NCBI GenBank assembly: GCA_035526665.1
Contig: DATLBY010000309.1
Span: 1-5,119, forward strand
DNA: 5,119 nucleotides
Source: DATLBY01 sp035526665
GTDB lineage: Bacteria > Acidobacteriota > Terriglobia > Bryobacterales > Bryobacteraceae
Direction: 5' to 3'
Part shown: piece after piece, positions 1-5,119 of the stretch
How positions within the stretch are numbered: position 1 is the first letter of the stretch
Layout: every line of letters begins with the position of its first letter
The notes under the pieces: model-generated
Database searches by the model: none
Seen by the model: only the letters and a program-made list of their open reading frames with translations
Told to the model about the DNA's origin: nothing
Made by a program: the position numbers and the translations under genes

Positions 1-1
1 C

Positions 2-328
2 TACGCCGTGAACTTGACCGTGACGGACAATGCCGGCGCGACTGGCACCACATCCCAGACCGTCACAGTCACCGCACCGGCGCCCGACAACATCACGCTC
101 ACTGCCCGCGGCTACAAGTCGGGAAAAACGCCGAAGGTTGATCTCACGTGGTCGGGCTCGACCGCCGCGAACATCGACGTTTTCCGCAATGGCGTGAAGA
201 TCGTCACTACCCCCAACGACGGGCTGCATACGGACGTCCTCGCCCGCGGCAGCATCGGCACGTTCACCTACAAAGTGTGCAACGCGTCGACGACGACGTG
301 TTCGCCGAACGCGAGCGTGGTTTTTTAA
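2..328 (+). CDS. C-terminal fragment of a secreted PKD/FN3-like domain protein, possibly an S8-type protease tail
   Basis: This is the 3' end of a gene that begins outside the window; 108 codons are visible before the TAA at 326-328. The frame is open to the left edge, so the GTG at 8 is only an internal Val. Residues 1-24 match the last strands of a PKD domain (LTVTDNAGATG followed by a Thr/Val-rich strand). Residues 27-108 form an FN3-like beta domain with a VDLTWSG strand, a DVFRNGVKI strand and a final TYKVCNA strand. Cys93 and Cys100 could form a disulfide, as fits an exported protein. Tails of this kind are known from secreted S8 serine proteases of Lysobacter and Xanthomonas, where they aid secretion or substrate binding. 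No catalytic domain is visible, so the protease assignment is inference; another PKD-bearing exoenzyme or adhesin is possible. A strong terminator follows 23 bp after the stop. Confidence 0.75.
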   Translation, partial: YAVNLTVTDNAGATGTTSQTVTVTAPAPDNITLTARGYKSGKTPKVDLTWSGSTAANIDVFRNGVKIVTTPNDGLHTDVLARGSIGTFTYKVCNASTTTCSPNASVVF

Positions 329-350
329 TGAATTCGTGACAAGGCATGAC

Positions 351-386
351 AAAGCCCCCGTCGCGCGCTTAGTGGCGGGGGCTTTT
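351..386 (+). terminator. Rho-independent terminator after the PKD/FN3 protein gene
   Basis: AAAGCCCCCG (351-360) pairs perfectly with CGGGGGCTTT (376-385), giving a 10-bp stem and a 15-nt loop, with a T run on the plus strand at the base of the stem. It ends the plus-strand gene that stops at 328. The flanking A run makes it plausible in both directions, so it may also catch minus-strand transcription from the cytochrome gene ending at 502. Confidence 0.85.
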
Positions 387-501
387 CATGTTCGTTAGCG
401 TCGGCCGGCACTGACAGATAGAGATCCGGGGCGGAACGGCCTGAATGGTCCGCGAAGGGACGCGCGTTTTGAGCCGCGCCCCTCGCACGATCCCTGAAAC
501 T

Positions 502-1734
502 CTACGGCGTCCGCTCGTTAGCCGTAGGAAACGGAGGCGCAGGATACAGCCCGAAGTGCCCGACCGGTGTGTACACGCCGGCCCAGAAATCCGGCGGACC
601 TTCGCTGTCCGGTACCCGGTTGCTCACGGGCTTCAGCCCGTGCTTCAGGTACGCGGCAATTGCCCAAAGATCGGCATCGGGCATATGCCGCCACGCGATC
701 CACGGCATCGGCGGAGCCAGGTACTTCGGATTCGCGGGAAAGTTGCCGACCCCGGGCGTCGTCGACGTGATCTCGACGTCCGGGGTCTCACCGGGACGGA
801 GACCGAACCGCAGCGCGTTGAAGATCTGCCTTTCGCTGAAGCGCCCGAGACCGGTGTTGTTGTCCGGCGTGAGGTTCCGCGGCCGGGTCTTGAACCCTGC
901 GATCGTGAACTCGATTACATAAGGAGCCTTGATCGATGGTCCGCCGCGCAGCCCGGCGAGCCAGCCTTCCCGCTCCGGACCGCCGCCTCCGTGGCACGCC
1001 CCGCAGCTGTACTGCATGACCACCTGACGGCCGCGCAGCACCTGCTCCCGCCTGTCAGGCGAGTGGAGCTGTTCATTTTCCGTGGGGAAGACCGGGCCAA
1101 GGTGGGTGCCGACTTTCTCCACAGCGACTTCGCTCGCCCAGAAATCGGGCGGGGCTTCGCTGACCTGTATGGGACGGGCGAAAGGTCTCACGCCGTGTTT
1201 GAGATATGCGGCGATGGCGCGAAGCTCGGGGTCCGAGTGGTTCCGGATTCCGAGCCACGGCATTGCCGGCGAGAGGTAGTTCGGTGCTGCTGGATGATTG
1301 CCCTGCCCGGGGACGGCCGAGGTGATCTCGACGTCCGGCGTCGCGCGGGGCCGGAGCCCATATCTCAGCGCGTTGAATATTTGGCGCTCGCTGAAGCGAC
1401 CCAGCCCCGTTTCTTCGTGAGCCGTCAGGTTAGCCGGCCATGCGCGGAAATTTCCTACCGGCAATGTGTCCTCAGGTGACCCGGCAAGCCACTGCGTCTG
1501 ACCGAGAAACGGCCCCGTTCCGGTACCGGCTGGATTTGGACCGCCGCCGTGACAGTCACCGCAACCGTGCTGTATCACCAGTTGCCGGCCCCAGAGCACC
1601 TGGTCCTGGCGGGTTTGTCCAGACACCGCCGACTCGCCGCTCACCGGCGGGGCCGCGGGCACCATGCACGCAGCCACTGCCGCGGGAAGGAGGAGATACA
1701 AAATCCCACGCGCCACGCTCGATCCTTTCGTCAC
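502..1734 (-). CDS. Diheme c-type cytochrome lipoprotein with two tandem heme domains
   Basis: This 410-residue protein is probably a membrane-anchored periplasmic electron carrier. Residues 1-23 form a lipoprotein signal: Lys3 and Arg9, a hydrophobic ILYLLLPAAVAA core and lipobox Cys23. Two homologous domains follow (about 44-221 and 230-407). Each has a heme c site (CGDCH 58-62; CGACH 244-248), an RNLT/ANLT strand, a GLGRFSERQIFNALR helix (110-124 and 295-309), a likely axial Met in an MPW motif (Met158, Met343), an AIAAYLKHG helix and a PPDFWA segment. The conserved spacing indicates internal duplication. The GTG at 1734 is chosen because AAGGAGG lies 4 nt upstream. The GTG at 1716, preceded by AAAGGA at 6 nt, is an alternative; the ATG at 1791 would put about 19 extra residues before the signal. 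No partner oxidase or dehydrogenase is in the window, so the electron donor and acceptor are unknown. Confidence 0.88.
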   Translation of the reverse strand: MTKGSSVARGILYLLLPAAVAACMVPAAPPVSGESAVSGQTRQDQVLWGRQLVIQHGCGDCHGGGPNPAGTGTGPFLGQTQWLAGSPEDTLPVGNFRAWPANLTAHEETGLGRFSERQIFNALRYGLRPRATPDVEITSAVPGQGNHPAAPNYLSPAMPWLGIRNHSDPELRAIAAYLKHGVRPFARPIQVSEAPPDFWASEVAVEKVGTHLGPVFPTENEQLHSPDRREQVLRGRQVVMQYSCGACHGGGGPEREGWLAGLRGGPSIKAPYVIEFTIAGFKTRPRNLTPDNNTGLGRFSERQIFNALRFGLRPGETPDVEITSTTPGVGNFPANPKYLAPPMPWIAWRHMPDADLWAIAAYLKHGLKPVSNRVPDSEGPPDFWAGVYTPVGHFGLYPAPPFPTANERTP

Positions 1735-2137
1735 CCCGCCTCCTTGTGTTAGGGGCAGAAGCCGTTCATCCAACGGTAGCAATATGATCACGCGCGAGGG
1801 CCCACTGCGAATTCATACAGAGGCGCGGGCCGGAATCGAACCGGCGAATAGCGGTTTTGCAGTTTTCGCGAGCGTGTCGCACCGGCATTTACACATGTGC
1901 ACGCTGGAAGGACAAGCGTTCGGTCGAGCTCACACAAGCTTACGGGATCCTTACGCTGTCTTGCAAACTTTGCTCAAGCTCACGATCACCTCCAGCCGCA
2001 GGTTCTTGCGAAAACAAGGATGCGCACCACGCATGACCCCGACCAATCGACGAGAAAAACTAGTAGCTATTCGTCCGATGCTGGTGCGCGGTACAAGCGC
2101 CCGCCATATTCTGGCGCATCGATTCAGAGAGAATCCA
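1735..2137. other. Intergenic region containing the tRNA-Cys fragment; otherwise no gene seen
   Basis: This 400-bp gap separates two divergent genes. Positions 1735-1817 should hold the cytochrome promoter; the only clear signal is the Shine-Dalgarno before 1734. The tRNA-Cys 3' fragment occupies 1818-1862. From 1863 to 2137 I see no convincing coding region and no strong promoter. A weak hairpin (GCGCC at 2097-2101 with GGCGC at 2113-2117) lies in the leader just before the gene at 2138. The plus frame is open through this whole stretch, but its translation crosses the tRNA fragment and does not look like protein. Confidence 0.6.
1818..1862 (-). repeat. Truncated tRNA-Cys 3' half, probable attachment-site remnant (direct repeat copy 1)
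   Basis: All 45 bp are identical to 3058-3102, in the same orientation. On the minus strand the copy starts at CTGCAAA, the seven bases of the tRNA-Cys anticodon loop, and continues through the 3' anticodon stem, variable loop, T arm, 3' acceptor strand and discriminator U, then three further bases (CTG). The 5' half (acceptor, D arm, 5' anticodon stem) is missing, so it cannot make a functional tRNA. A tRNA 3' end duplicated from the anticodon loop onward is the known footprint of tyrosine-recombinase integration at tRNA genes. I read it as the distal att site of an element whose other end is at the intact tRNA. Confidence 0.85.
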
Positions 2138-2977
2138 ATGCGCTCAATGATTTCGGCCGGCATCGCGCTCCTGGCAAGCGCGCCGCTGATTGCGTTCGGA
2201 CAGGCGGATGTAACGCTTTCGAACCAGGACCGGATAGTTGTCCACAGTGCGCTGACGTCGTCGCACGCCCACAGCAATCACGGTCATTACGACCGCAGCT
2301 ATCATCAACACTACTTCTTCACCGGCACAGCCGGCGACTCAATATGGATCACGACGGTCTCTACCGCGGGCCCGCAGATGCTCCCGGTGGCTGTTGCCCT
2401 TTACGCGCCCCAAGGCTCGAATTTCGTCGCGGACGACGGCGGCAGTCTCGTCGACCCCCGGCGTGATGGGCAACGCTTCTGGTATGCGAGTATCGGGCGG
2501 CAACTGCCAGTAAGTGGGCGGTACCTCATCTGCCTTCACTCGCACAGTGACGGGGTGAGGGGCAGTTTCGCGCTCACTGTTAGCACCCATAAAGGGGCTG
2601 GCGGCCGGCAGACGGAGCGCGGCTTGTCACCTGAATTCCGCTCTGCCGCGGCCGACACCTACAGGAAGTACTATTCGGTGGAAAGAAGTCGATACTGCAC
2701 GCAAATTCCGCAGCAGCAACTAGAAGAGGCTCACACGACCCGTAGGGCCGCCGCGTCATTGAGGCGGACGGAAGCCGACAGCGCGCTAATGAGTCTTATG
2801 AATGGTTACACCATCGCTACTAACATTTGGCACGCCGCTCAAATGGTGTATCCCACTCCGGATTGCACACGTCCCCCCGAGTACGAAGAGTTCTTTCGGA
2901 CCTGCCGCGAGGCCATCGAGATAGCGCTCAACGGTGGTTCCATCGCTGCGAGGGCCGTCTGCCAGAAATCGGGCTGA
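2138..2977 (+). CDS. Exported protein of unknown function with His-rich segment, PPC-like domain and helical C-terminus
   Basis: This 279-residue protein is not one I can name. Residues 1-22 look like a Sec signal peptide (Arg2, hydrophobic ISAGIALLASAPLIAF, cleavage near Gly21-Ala23). A His-rich stretch follows, with His43, 45, 48, 50, 56 and 58. Residues about 57-149 resemble a bacterial pre-peptidase C-terminal (PPC) beta domain: HYFFTGTAGDSIWI, a VALYAPQGS strand, an ADDGG turn, LPVSGRYLI and a closing GSFALTVST strand. From about 165 the protein is mainly helical and charged, with Cys187, 243, 256 and 275 that could form disulfides. No protease or other catalytic domain accompanies the PPC-like part. 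The ATG at 2138 puts the signal peptide at the N-terminus, although the ribosome binding site is weak (GAGAGA); the ATG at 2147 is an alternative. The gene lies alone between the tRNA-Cys repeats, so it is the candidate cargo. Confidence 0.72.
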   Translation: MRSMISAGIALLASAPLIAFGQADVTLSNQDRIVVHSALTSSHAHSNHGHYDRSYHQHYFFTGTAGDSIWITTVSTAGPQMLPVAVALYAPQGSNFVADDGGSLVDPRRDGQRFWYASIGRQLPVSGRYLICLHSHSDGVRGSFALTVSTHKGAGGRQTERGLSPEFRSAAADTYRKYYSVERSRYCTQIPQQQLEEAHTTRRAAASLRRTEADSALMSLMNGYTIATNIWHAAQMVYPTPDCTRPPEYEEFFRTCREAIEIALNGGSIAARAVCQKSG

Positions 2978-3015
2978 AACAATTCGATGCTCTGCCGGCC
3001 CGCTTGCGAAATAGA

Positions 3016-3047
3016 AGAGGCCGCCTTCATCAGGCGGCCTCTCTTTT
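3016..3047. terminator. Bidirectional hairpin terminator between the exported-protein gene and tRNA-Cys
   Basis: AGAGGCCGCCT (3016-3026) pairs perfectly with AGGCGGCCTCT (3032-3042) around a 5-nt loop. On the plus strand it is followed by CTTTT and would end the transcript of the gene stopping at 2977. On the minus strand the stem is followed by the T-rich TCTATTT and would end the tRNA-Cys transcript. It lies inside the repeat-bounded unit. Confidence 0.85.
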
Positions 3048-3057
3048 GACGACGGAG

Positions 3058-3102
3058 CAGAGGCGCGGGCCGGAATCGAACCGGCGAATAGCGGTTTTGC
3101 AG
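3058..3102 (-). repeat. tRNA-Cys 3' half, direct repeat copy 2 (att core within the intact tRNA)
   Basis: This is the exact 45-bp partner of 1818-1862. It covers the last 42 bases of the intact tRNA-Cys from the anticodon loop to the discriminator, plus three trailing bases. The two sequences diverge immediately on both sides: ACCGC (3103 onward) against TTTTC (1863 onward), and G (3057) against A (1817). Confidence 0.88.
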
Positions 3103-3132
3103 ACCGCTGCCTTACCACTTGGCTACCGCGCC
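3061..3132 (-). tRNA. tRNA-Cys (anticodon GCA)
   Basis: The minus strand folds into a full cloverleaf of 72 nt: acceptor GGCGCGG with CCGCGCC, D arm GCC/GGC, anticodon stem GCGGT/ACCGC around loop CTGCAAA, a 5-nt variable loop, and T arm GCCGG-TTCGATT-CCGGC. The anticodon is GCA, and the discriminator is U73, a bacterial tRNA-Cys identity element. CCA is not encoded: the next bases are CTG, also in the truncated copy at 1818, so CCA must be added after transcription. Its 3' half is the duplicated att core, and a tyrosine integrase gene ends 104 bp upstream of its 5' end. It appears functional. Confidence 0.95.
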
Positions 3133-3144
3133 GAGATGATACGT

Positions 3145-3173
3145 AAGTTATGTAACCTCATTGTCTTCATCAA
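3145..3173 (-). promoter_or_regulatory. Candidate sigma70 promoter for tRNA-Cys
   Basis: On the minus strand TTGATG (3173-3168) and TAACTT (3150-3145) are separated by 17 bp and lie 12 bp upstream of the first tRNA base. The -35 is good and the -10 is weak (3 of 6), as can be acceptable for a tRNA gene. If real, the tRNA's own promoter sits between it and the integrase. Confidence 0.4.
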
Positions 3174-3236
3174 CGTGCGGGCAGCCTCGCAGGTTCCGCA
3201 ATGTCGAGAAGTCAGGCAGTAATTCAGGCACGATCC

Positions 3237-4436
3237 CTAGACAACCTTAAGAAGCATTGGCCGTTGCTGGACTGTCGCTTCAGTAGGCCTGTTCATGCTT
3301 GCGTCGATGAGCGCCGCGTCACTAGCAAGATAGCTGTCTGGAGCGTGGGCCATGTACCGCATGGTCATCACCGGGCTAGCGTGGCCCATCAACTTCTGAA
3401 GCCTTGGAAGCGGCACCCCATTCTGGGCGCCGTGGACGCCGAACGTATGACGGAGATCGTGAATCCTCACAGGTTCTAAGCGCGCCGCTTTGACTGCGCG
3501 CAGGAACACGCGCCGAGCGACCCTGTAGTCCCCCAGCTCCCCGGGGAACACTGGGTCGGAATACGAGTGGGGCACTGATGCTTTGTGCTCTTCCAACACT
3601 GGCCGGAGAGAGTCCGAGATTGGGACCTGACGGGTGCTTGAATTGGTTTTCAGTCGCCGGTTCCGGTTGTTGAGACTCACCAAACCAGTAATTACGTCCG
3701 CCCATCTCAGGCCCTGGGCTTCCCCAATCCGTGAGCCAGTCTGTATCAAGAAGTAGAACAGCGGCCACCATCGTCGGTCCATTACACGTCTGAGTTCAGC
3801 TATTTCTTCCGATGTAAGCCAGCGTTCACGCCCGTCGGGTTCTCGCTCCTTTGCGATTCTGAAACGCGTTACCGCTATTCCCTTCTCATCCTCGACCCAT
3901 CGCAAGAAGGCCTGGATGGCCCCCAAATCGCGATTGATCGTTCCCGCTTGGGTGCCGGCCCGCTTTCGTACGCTACGATACTCCGCAATGAATCCTTTTG
4001 TCACCGCGCTTAGCGTGGCGGTTTCGCCGGCGGGCAACACAGCCAAGAGCTTTTGCCAACTCTGGCGATAGCGCGCGATGGTGCGCTCTGCGTACGGACG
4101 CCTGGTCTTAGCTGACAAGGTTCCAGCCTCCTCCAGCCAATCGTACCATTCATGGAGCAGCACACCCAATTCAGGACTGTGGGCCTTGGCGACTCGGTGT
4201 TCGAGAACTTCCCGATTCCTTACCCAGTCGTCATGCACATCTGCCAGCGAGAGTCGCCCGCTCGCGAGCAGCGAGAAAATATCCCGCCTACCTGCGTCCT
4301 TTATTCCCTCCAATGTGCGTTGCATCGCCTCGGCCCTTTTCTGCCGAGTGGTCCCTGTCGATAGCTGTATGCGCTCGAAGCCCTTCCAGCGCAGGTCGAG
4401 AGTGAATGGAGCGCCTTGCTTTCGCTGATAGATCAT
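3237..4436 (-). CDS. int: Tyrosine recombinase (phage/integrative-element integrase)
   Basis: This complete 399-residue tyrosine recombinase performs site-specific strand exchange between element and chromosome attachment sites. The N-terminal part (about 1-60) has a short beta-like segment of the arm-binding kind, residues about 88-185 fit a SAM-like core-binding domain, and about 205-375 is the catalytic domain. All catalytic residues are visible: Arg236 in TGSRIGEAQGLRW, Lys263 in RRLKTNSSTRQVPI, His326 and Arg329 in HDLRHTFG, His352 in LMGHAS, and the nucleophile Tyr361 in MTMRYMAH. The ATG at 4436 has AAGGAG 7 nt upstream, and the gene begins 11 bp after the upstream DNA-binding gene, so it is the last gene of that operon. 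It is transcribed toward tRNA-Cys, the likely attachment site, as lambda int is toward attP. It looks intact and active; the target assignment is inferred from proximity. Confidence 0.95.
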   Translation of the reverse strand: MIYQRKQGAPFTLDLRWKGFERIQLSTGTTRQKRAEAMQRTLEGIKDAGRRDIFSLLASGRLSLADVHDDWVRNREVLEHRVAKAHSPELGVLLHEWYDWLEEAGTLSAKTRRPYAERTIARYRQSWQKLLAVLPAGETATLSAVTKGFIAEYRSVRKRAGTQAGTINRDLGAIQAFLRWVEDEKGIAVTRFRIAKEREPDGRERWLTSEEIAELRRVMDRRWWPLFYFLIQTGSRIGEAQGLRWADVITGLVSLNNRNRRLKTNSSTRQVPISDSLRPVLEEHKASVPHSYSDPVFPGELGDYRVARRVFLRAVKAARLEPVRIHDLRHTFGVHGAQNGVPLPRLQKLMGHASPVMTMRYMAHAPDSYLASDAALIDASMNRPTEATVQQRPMLLKVV

Positions 4437-4447
4437 ACGGTTACTCC

Positions 4448-4636
4448 TTAGTTAGTGGTGAGTCTGCTGTTGATCCACGCTTCAACATCTCCTGCGCGCC
4501 ATCTCACCGATTTCTCGGATATTTGAACGCGCGGGATTGAGAGGGCGTACACCCTATTCGGATGGACGCCGAGAATGAGTCCTACCTGTTTTGCGGTAAG
4601 TAGTCGGGGGGACGGTACCGCTAGTAGATCGTTCAT
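4448..4636 (-). CDS. Small AlpA/excisionase-like winged-helix DNA-binding protein
   Basis: This 62-residue protein fits the AlpA/HTH_17 group of small DNA-binding proteins. Residues 13-32 (LTAKQVGLILGVHPNRVYAL) form the helix-turn-helix, and residues 34-56 give the wing and the closing GDVEAWI helix usual in this family. Such proteins act as excisionases or as activators of the integrase gene. The ATG at 4636 overlaps the stop of the upstream gene as ATGA, implying translational coupling. The TAA at 4448-4450 is followed directly by the integrase ribosome binding site. The wing lacks the usual Gly-Arg-Lys type turn, having ISEKSVRWR instead, so its DNA target may differ from that of its neighbour. 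Confidence 0.82.
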   Translation of the reverse strand: MNDLLAVPSPRLLTAKQVGLILGVHPNRVYALSIPRVQISEKSVRWRAGDVEAWINSRLTTN

Positions 4637-4902
4637 GGTTCCGGGATTCGCAAAAAGGCCCGGACCGTCTGCGCTGTGTAATAGACCTTCTTGCCGTCTT
4701 TGATTACCGGCAGCTTCCCGGTCCGTGTGAAGCGGTAGACCGTACCCACGTTTGGAAATTCAGGACATACCACCAGGGCGACGTCATTCGTTGTAAGTCG
4801 TGTGTCTGGGTGCAGCACGCTTATCGCAGTCCGCATCTGAACTGCGGCAGCTACCTGCTGCGGGTTTCGTCGACGCCTTATTCGCGGCCTTTTGCTGTCC
4901 AT
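4633..4902 (-). CDS. Excisionase-like helix-turn-helix protein, first gene of the integrase operon
   Basis: This 89-residue protein has a basic N-terminus (KRPRIRRRR, 4-12), then a Met-rich linker. The second half fits the HTH_17/excisionase winged-helix pattern: RLTTNDVALVV (35-45), NVGTVYRFTRTGKLPVIKDGKK (51-72, recognition helix and wing) and a final helix YYTAQTVRAFL. The usual consensus GVS between the helices is replaced by a longer CPEFPNVG. I choose the ATG at 4902 because AGGAG lies 8 nt upstream; the ATG at 4908 would leave only 2 nt. The frame is open further upstream to the window edge, but that part crosses a terminator and looks non-coding. It probably directs excision or regulates the operon, by analogy with the family. 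Confidence 0.75.
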   Translation of the reverse strand: MDSKRPRIRRRRNPQQVAAAVQMRTAISVLHPDTRLTTNDVALVVCPEFPNVGTVYRFTRTGKLPVIKDGKKVYYTAQTVRAFLRIPEP

Positions 4903-5080
4903 GTCCATCTCTCCTGGGGGAAAAGTTTGAGAATCGACCTTTCCCCTTGCCACGTTTTTGAGGGTATGTGTGACAAAAAATCCGCGCCCCCCGGGGGCAT
5001 CGCATTCCAAGCTTCGCCTGCGCCGGCGGTGGGCGTCGTAACGCTGTCGGAAAACGGAGCTACTTATAAAAAAAACAATG
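4903..5080 (-). promoter_or_regulatory. Leader and probable promoter/operator region of the xis-like/int operon
   Basis: This non-coding stretch lies between an incoming terminator and the first gene of the integrase operon. Just before the ribosome binding site (CTCCT at 4911-4915 on the plus strand) is a perfect inverted repeat, GGGGAAA (4917-4923) and TTTCCCC (4940-4946), with centres 23 bp apart. Farther up, a GC-only hairpin (4986-4998, 5-bp stem) precedes a T run on the minus strand (4975-4980). TTGTCA on the minus strand overlaps that T run and could be a -35 box, but no good -10 follows at 16-18 bp. The transcription start cannot be placed. Confidence 0.4.
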
Positions 5081-5116
5081 GCCCACCTGCCGAGTCGTAT
5101 GACGAGGCAGGTGGGC
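5069..5116 (-). terminator. Rho-independent terminator of a minus-strand gene outside the window
   Basis: GCCCACCTGCC (5081-5091) pairs perfectly with GGCAGGTGGGC (5106-5116), an 11-bp stem with a 14-nt loop that itself contains GTC/GAC. On the minus strand it is followed by CATTG and eight T residues (plus-strand A run from 5069). The gene it ends is to the right of the window, and the integrase operon therefore starts its own transcript. Confidence 0.88.
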
Positions 5117-5119
5117 ATG

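Larger units (their letters stand above)
1818..3102. mobile_element. Putative 1.24-kb integrated unit bounded by tRNA-Cys direct repeats
   Basis: The two 45-bp tRNA 3'-half repeats are offset by 1,240 bp and bracket one gene (2138-2977) and a hairpin terminator. The copy joined to an intact tRNA 5' half is at the right, and the orphan fragment at the left. This is the expected polarity if an element inserted on the 3' side of the tRNA and restored its 3' end. No recombinase lies inside; the nearest one is on the other side of the tRNA at 3237-4436. It could be a non-autonomous cargo element, the remainder of a larger island after deletion, or part of a tandem array. The repeats are seen directly; the mobile status is inference. 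Confidence 0.5.

Noticed and set aside
454..486. Imperfect hairpin (GGGACGCG with CGCGCCCC) downstream of the cytochrome stop
   Set aside because: It has an internal mismatch and no T run in the minus direction, so I do not call it a terminator.
445..1479. Long plus-strand open frame of 344 codons opposite the cytochrome gene
   Set aside because: It is Arg/Pro-rich shadow sequence from GC-rich codons and lies antisense to a gene with two CXXCH motifs and a lipobox.
1664..2137. Upstream in-frame extension of the exported-protein gene beginning at the ATG at 1664
   Set aside because: It runs through the antisense of the cytochrome start and through the tRNA-Cys fragment, giving the tell-tale AGIEPANSG translation of antisense tRNA. 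A good signal peptide starts at 2138.
2786..3222. Open frames on both strands crossing tRNA-Cys (plus 2827-3222, minus 2786-3118)
   Set aside because: The plus frame contains GPESNRRIAVLQTAALPLGY, a typical spurious translation of the tRNA gene. Both cross a strong terminator and overlap the better-supported gene at 2138-2977.
4903..5118. N-terminal extension of the first excisionase-like gene to the window edge
   Set aside because: It would translate a terminator hairpin and its T run; the ATG at 4902 has a well-spaced AGGAG.
1..5119. CRISPR arrays, insertion sequences, toxin-antitoxin pairs, retron or riboswitch structures
   Set aside because: No regularly spaced repeats, transposase, paired small toxin-like genes or recognisable riboswitch core was seen. 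The only repeat of note is the tRNA-Cys duplication.

Overview
The window reads as the edge of an accessory region in a high-GC gammaproteobacterium, most likely of the Xanthomonadaceae/Lysobacter type. The main pointers are a secreted PKD/FN3-type protein tail with the style of Lysobacter and Xanthomonas S8 proteases, and a lipoprotein-type c-type cytochrome. The taxonomic call is inference from protein style and base composition only.

Layout. (1) Positions 1-328 carry the C-terminal end of a secreted multidomain protein (PKD end plus an FN3-like domain), closed by a strong hairpin terminator at 351-386. (2) Positions 502-1734, minus strand, encode a 410-residue lipoprotein cytochrome c made of two tandem copies of one heme domain, each with its own CXXCH and Met-Pro-Trp motif. 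(3) Positions 1818-1862 are an exact 45-bp copy of the 3' half of the intact tRNA-Cys(GCA) gene at 3061-3132 (repeat partner 3058-3102). The identity stops exactly at the first base of the anticodon loop, a known crossover position for tyrosine recombinases acting on tRNA genes. (4) Between the two repeats lies a 1,240-bp unit. Its only convincing gene (2138-2977) encodes an exported protein with a His-rich segment, a PPC-like beta domain and a Cys-containing helical C-terminus. A bidirectional hairpin terminator separates it from the tRNA. (5) On the 5' side of the tRNA, on the minus strand, sits a compact integration module: two small excisionase/AlpA-like DNA-binding proteins (4633-4902 and 4448-4636, overlapping by 4 bp) and a complete tyrosine integrase (3237-4436) transcribed toward the tRNA. 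(6) The right edge holds a minus-strand terminator (5081-5116) for a gene outside the window.

How it fits together. The minus-strand genes at 4902-3237 look like one xis-xis-int operon ending next to its probable attachment site, the tRNA-Cys gene, much as lambda int ends next to attP. However, the duplicated tRNA 3' half is on the other side of the tRNA from the integrase, and it brackets a cargo unit with no recombinase. The simplest readings are two adjacent or tandem elements sharing one tRNA-Cys target (a minimal or decayed cargo element plus a larger element extending right), or one larger element that carries its own complete tRNA-Cys. The right-hand boundary is outside the window, so this cannot be decided here.
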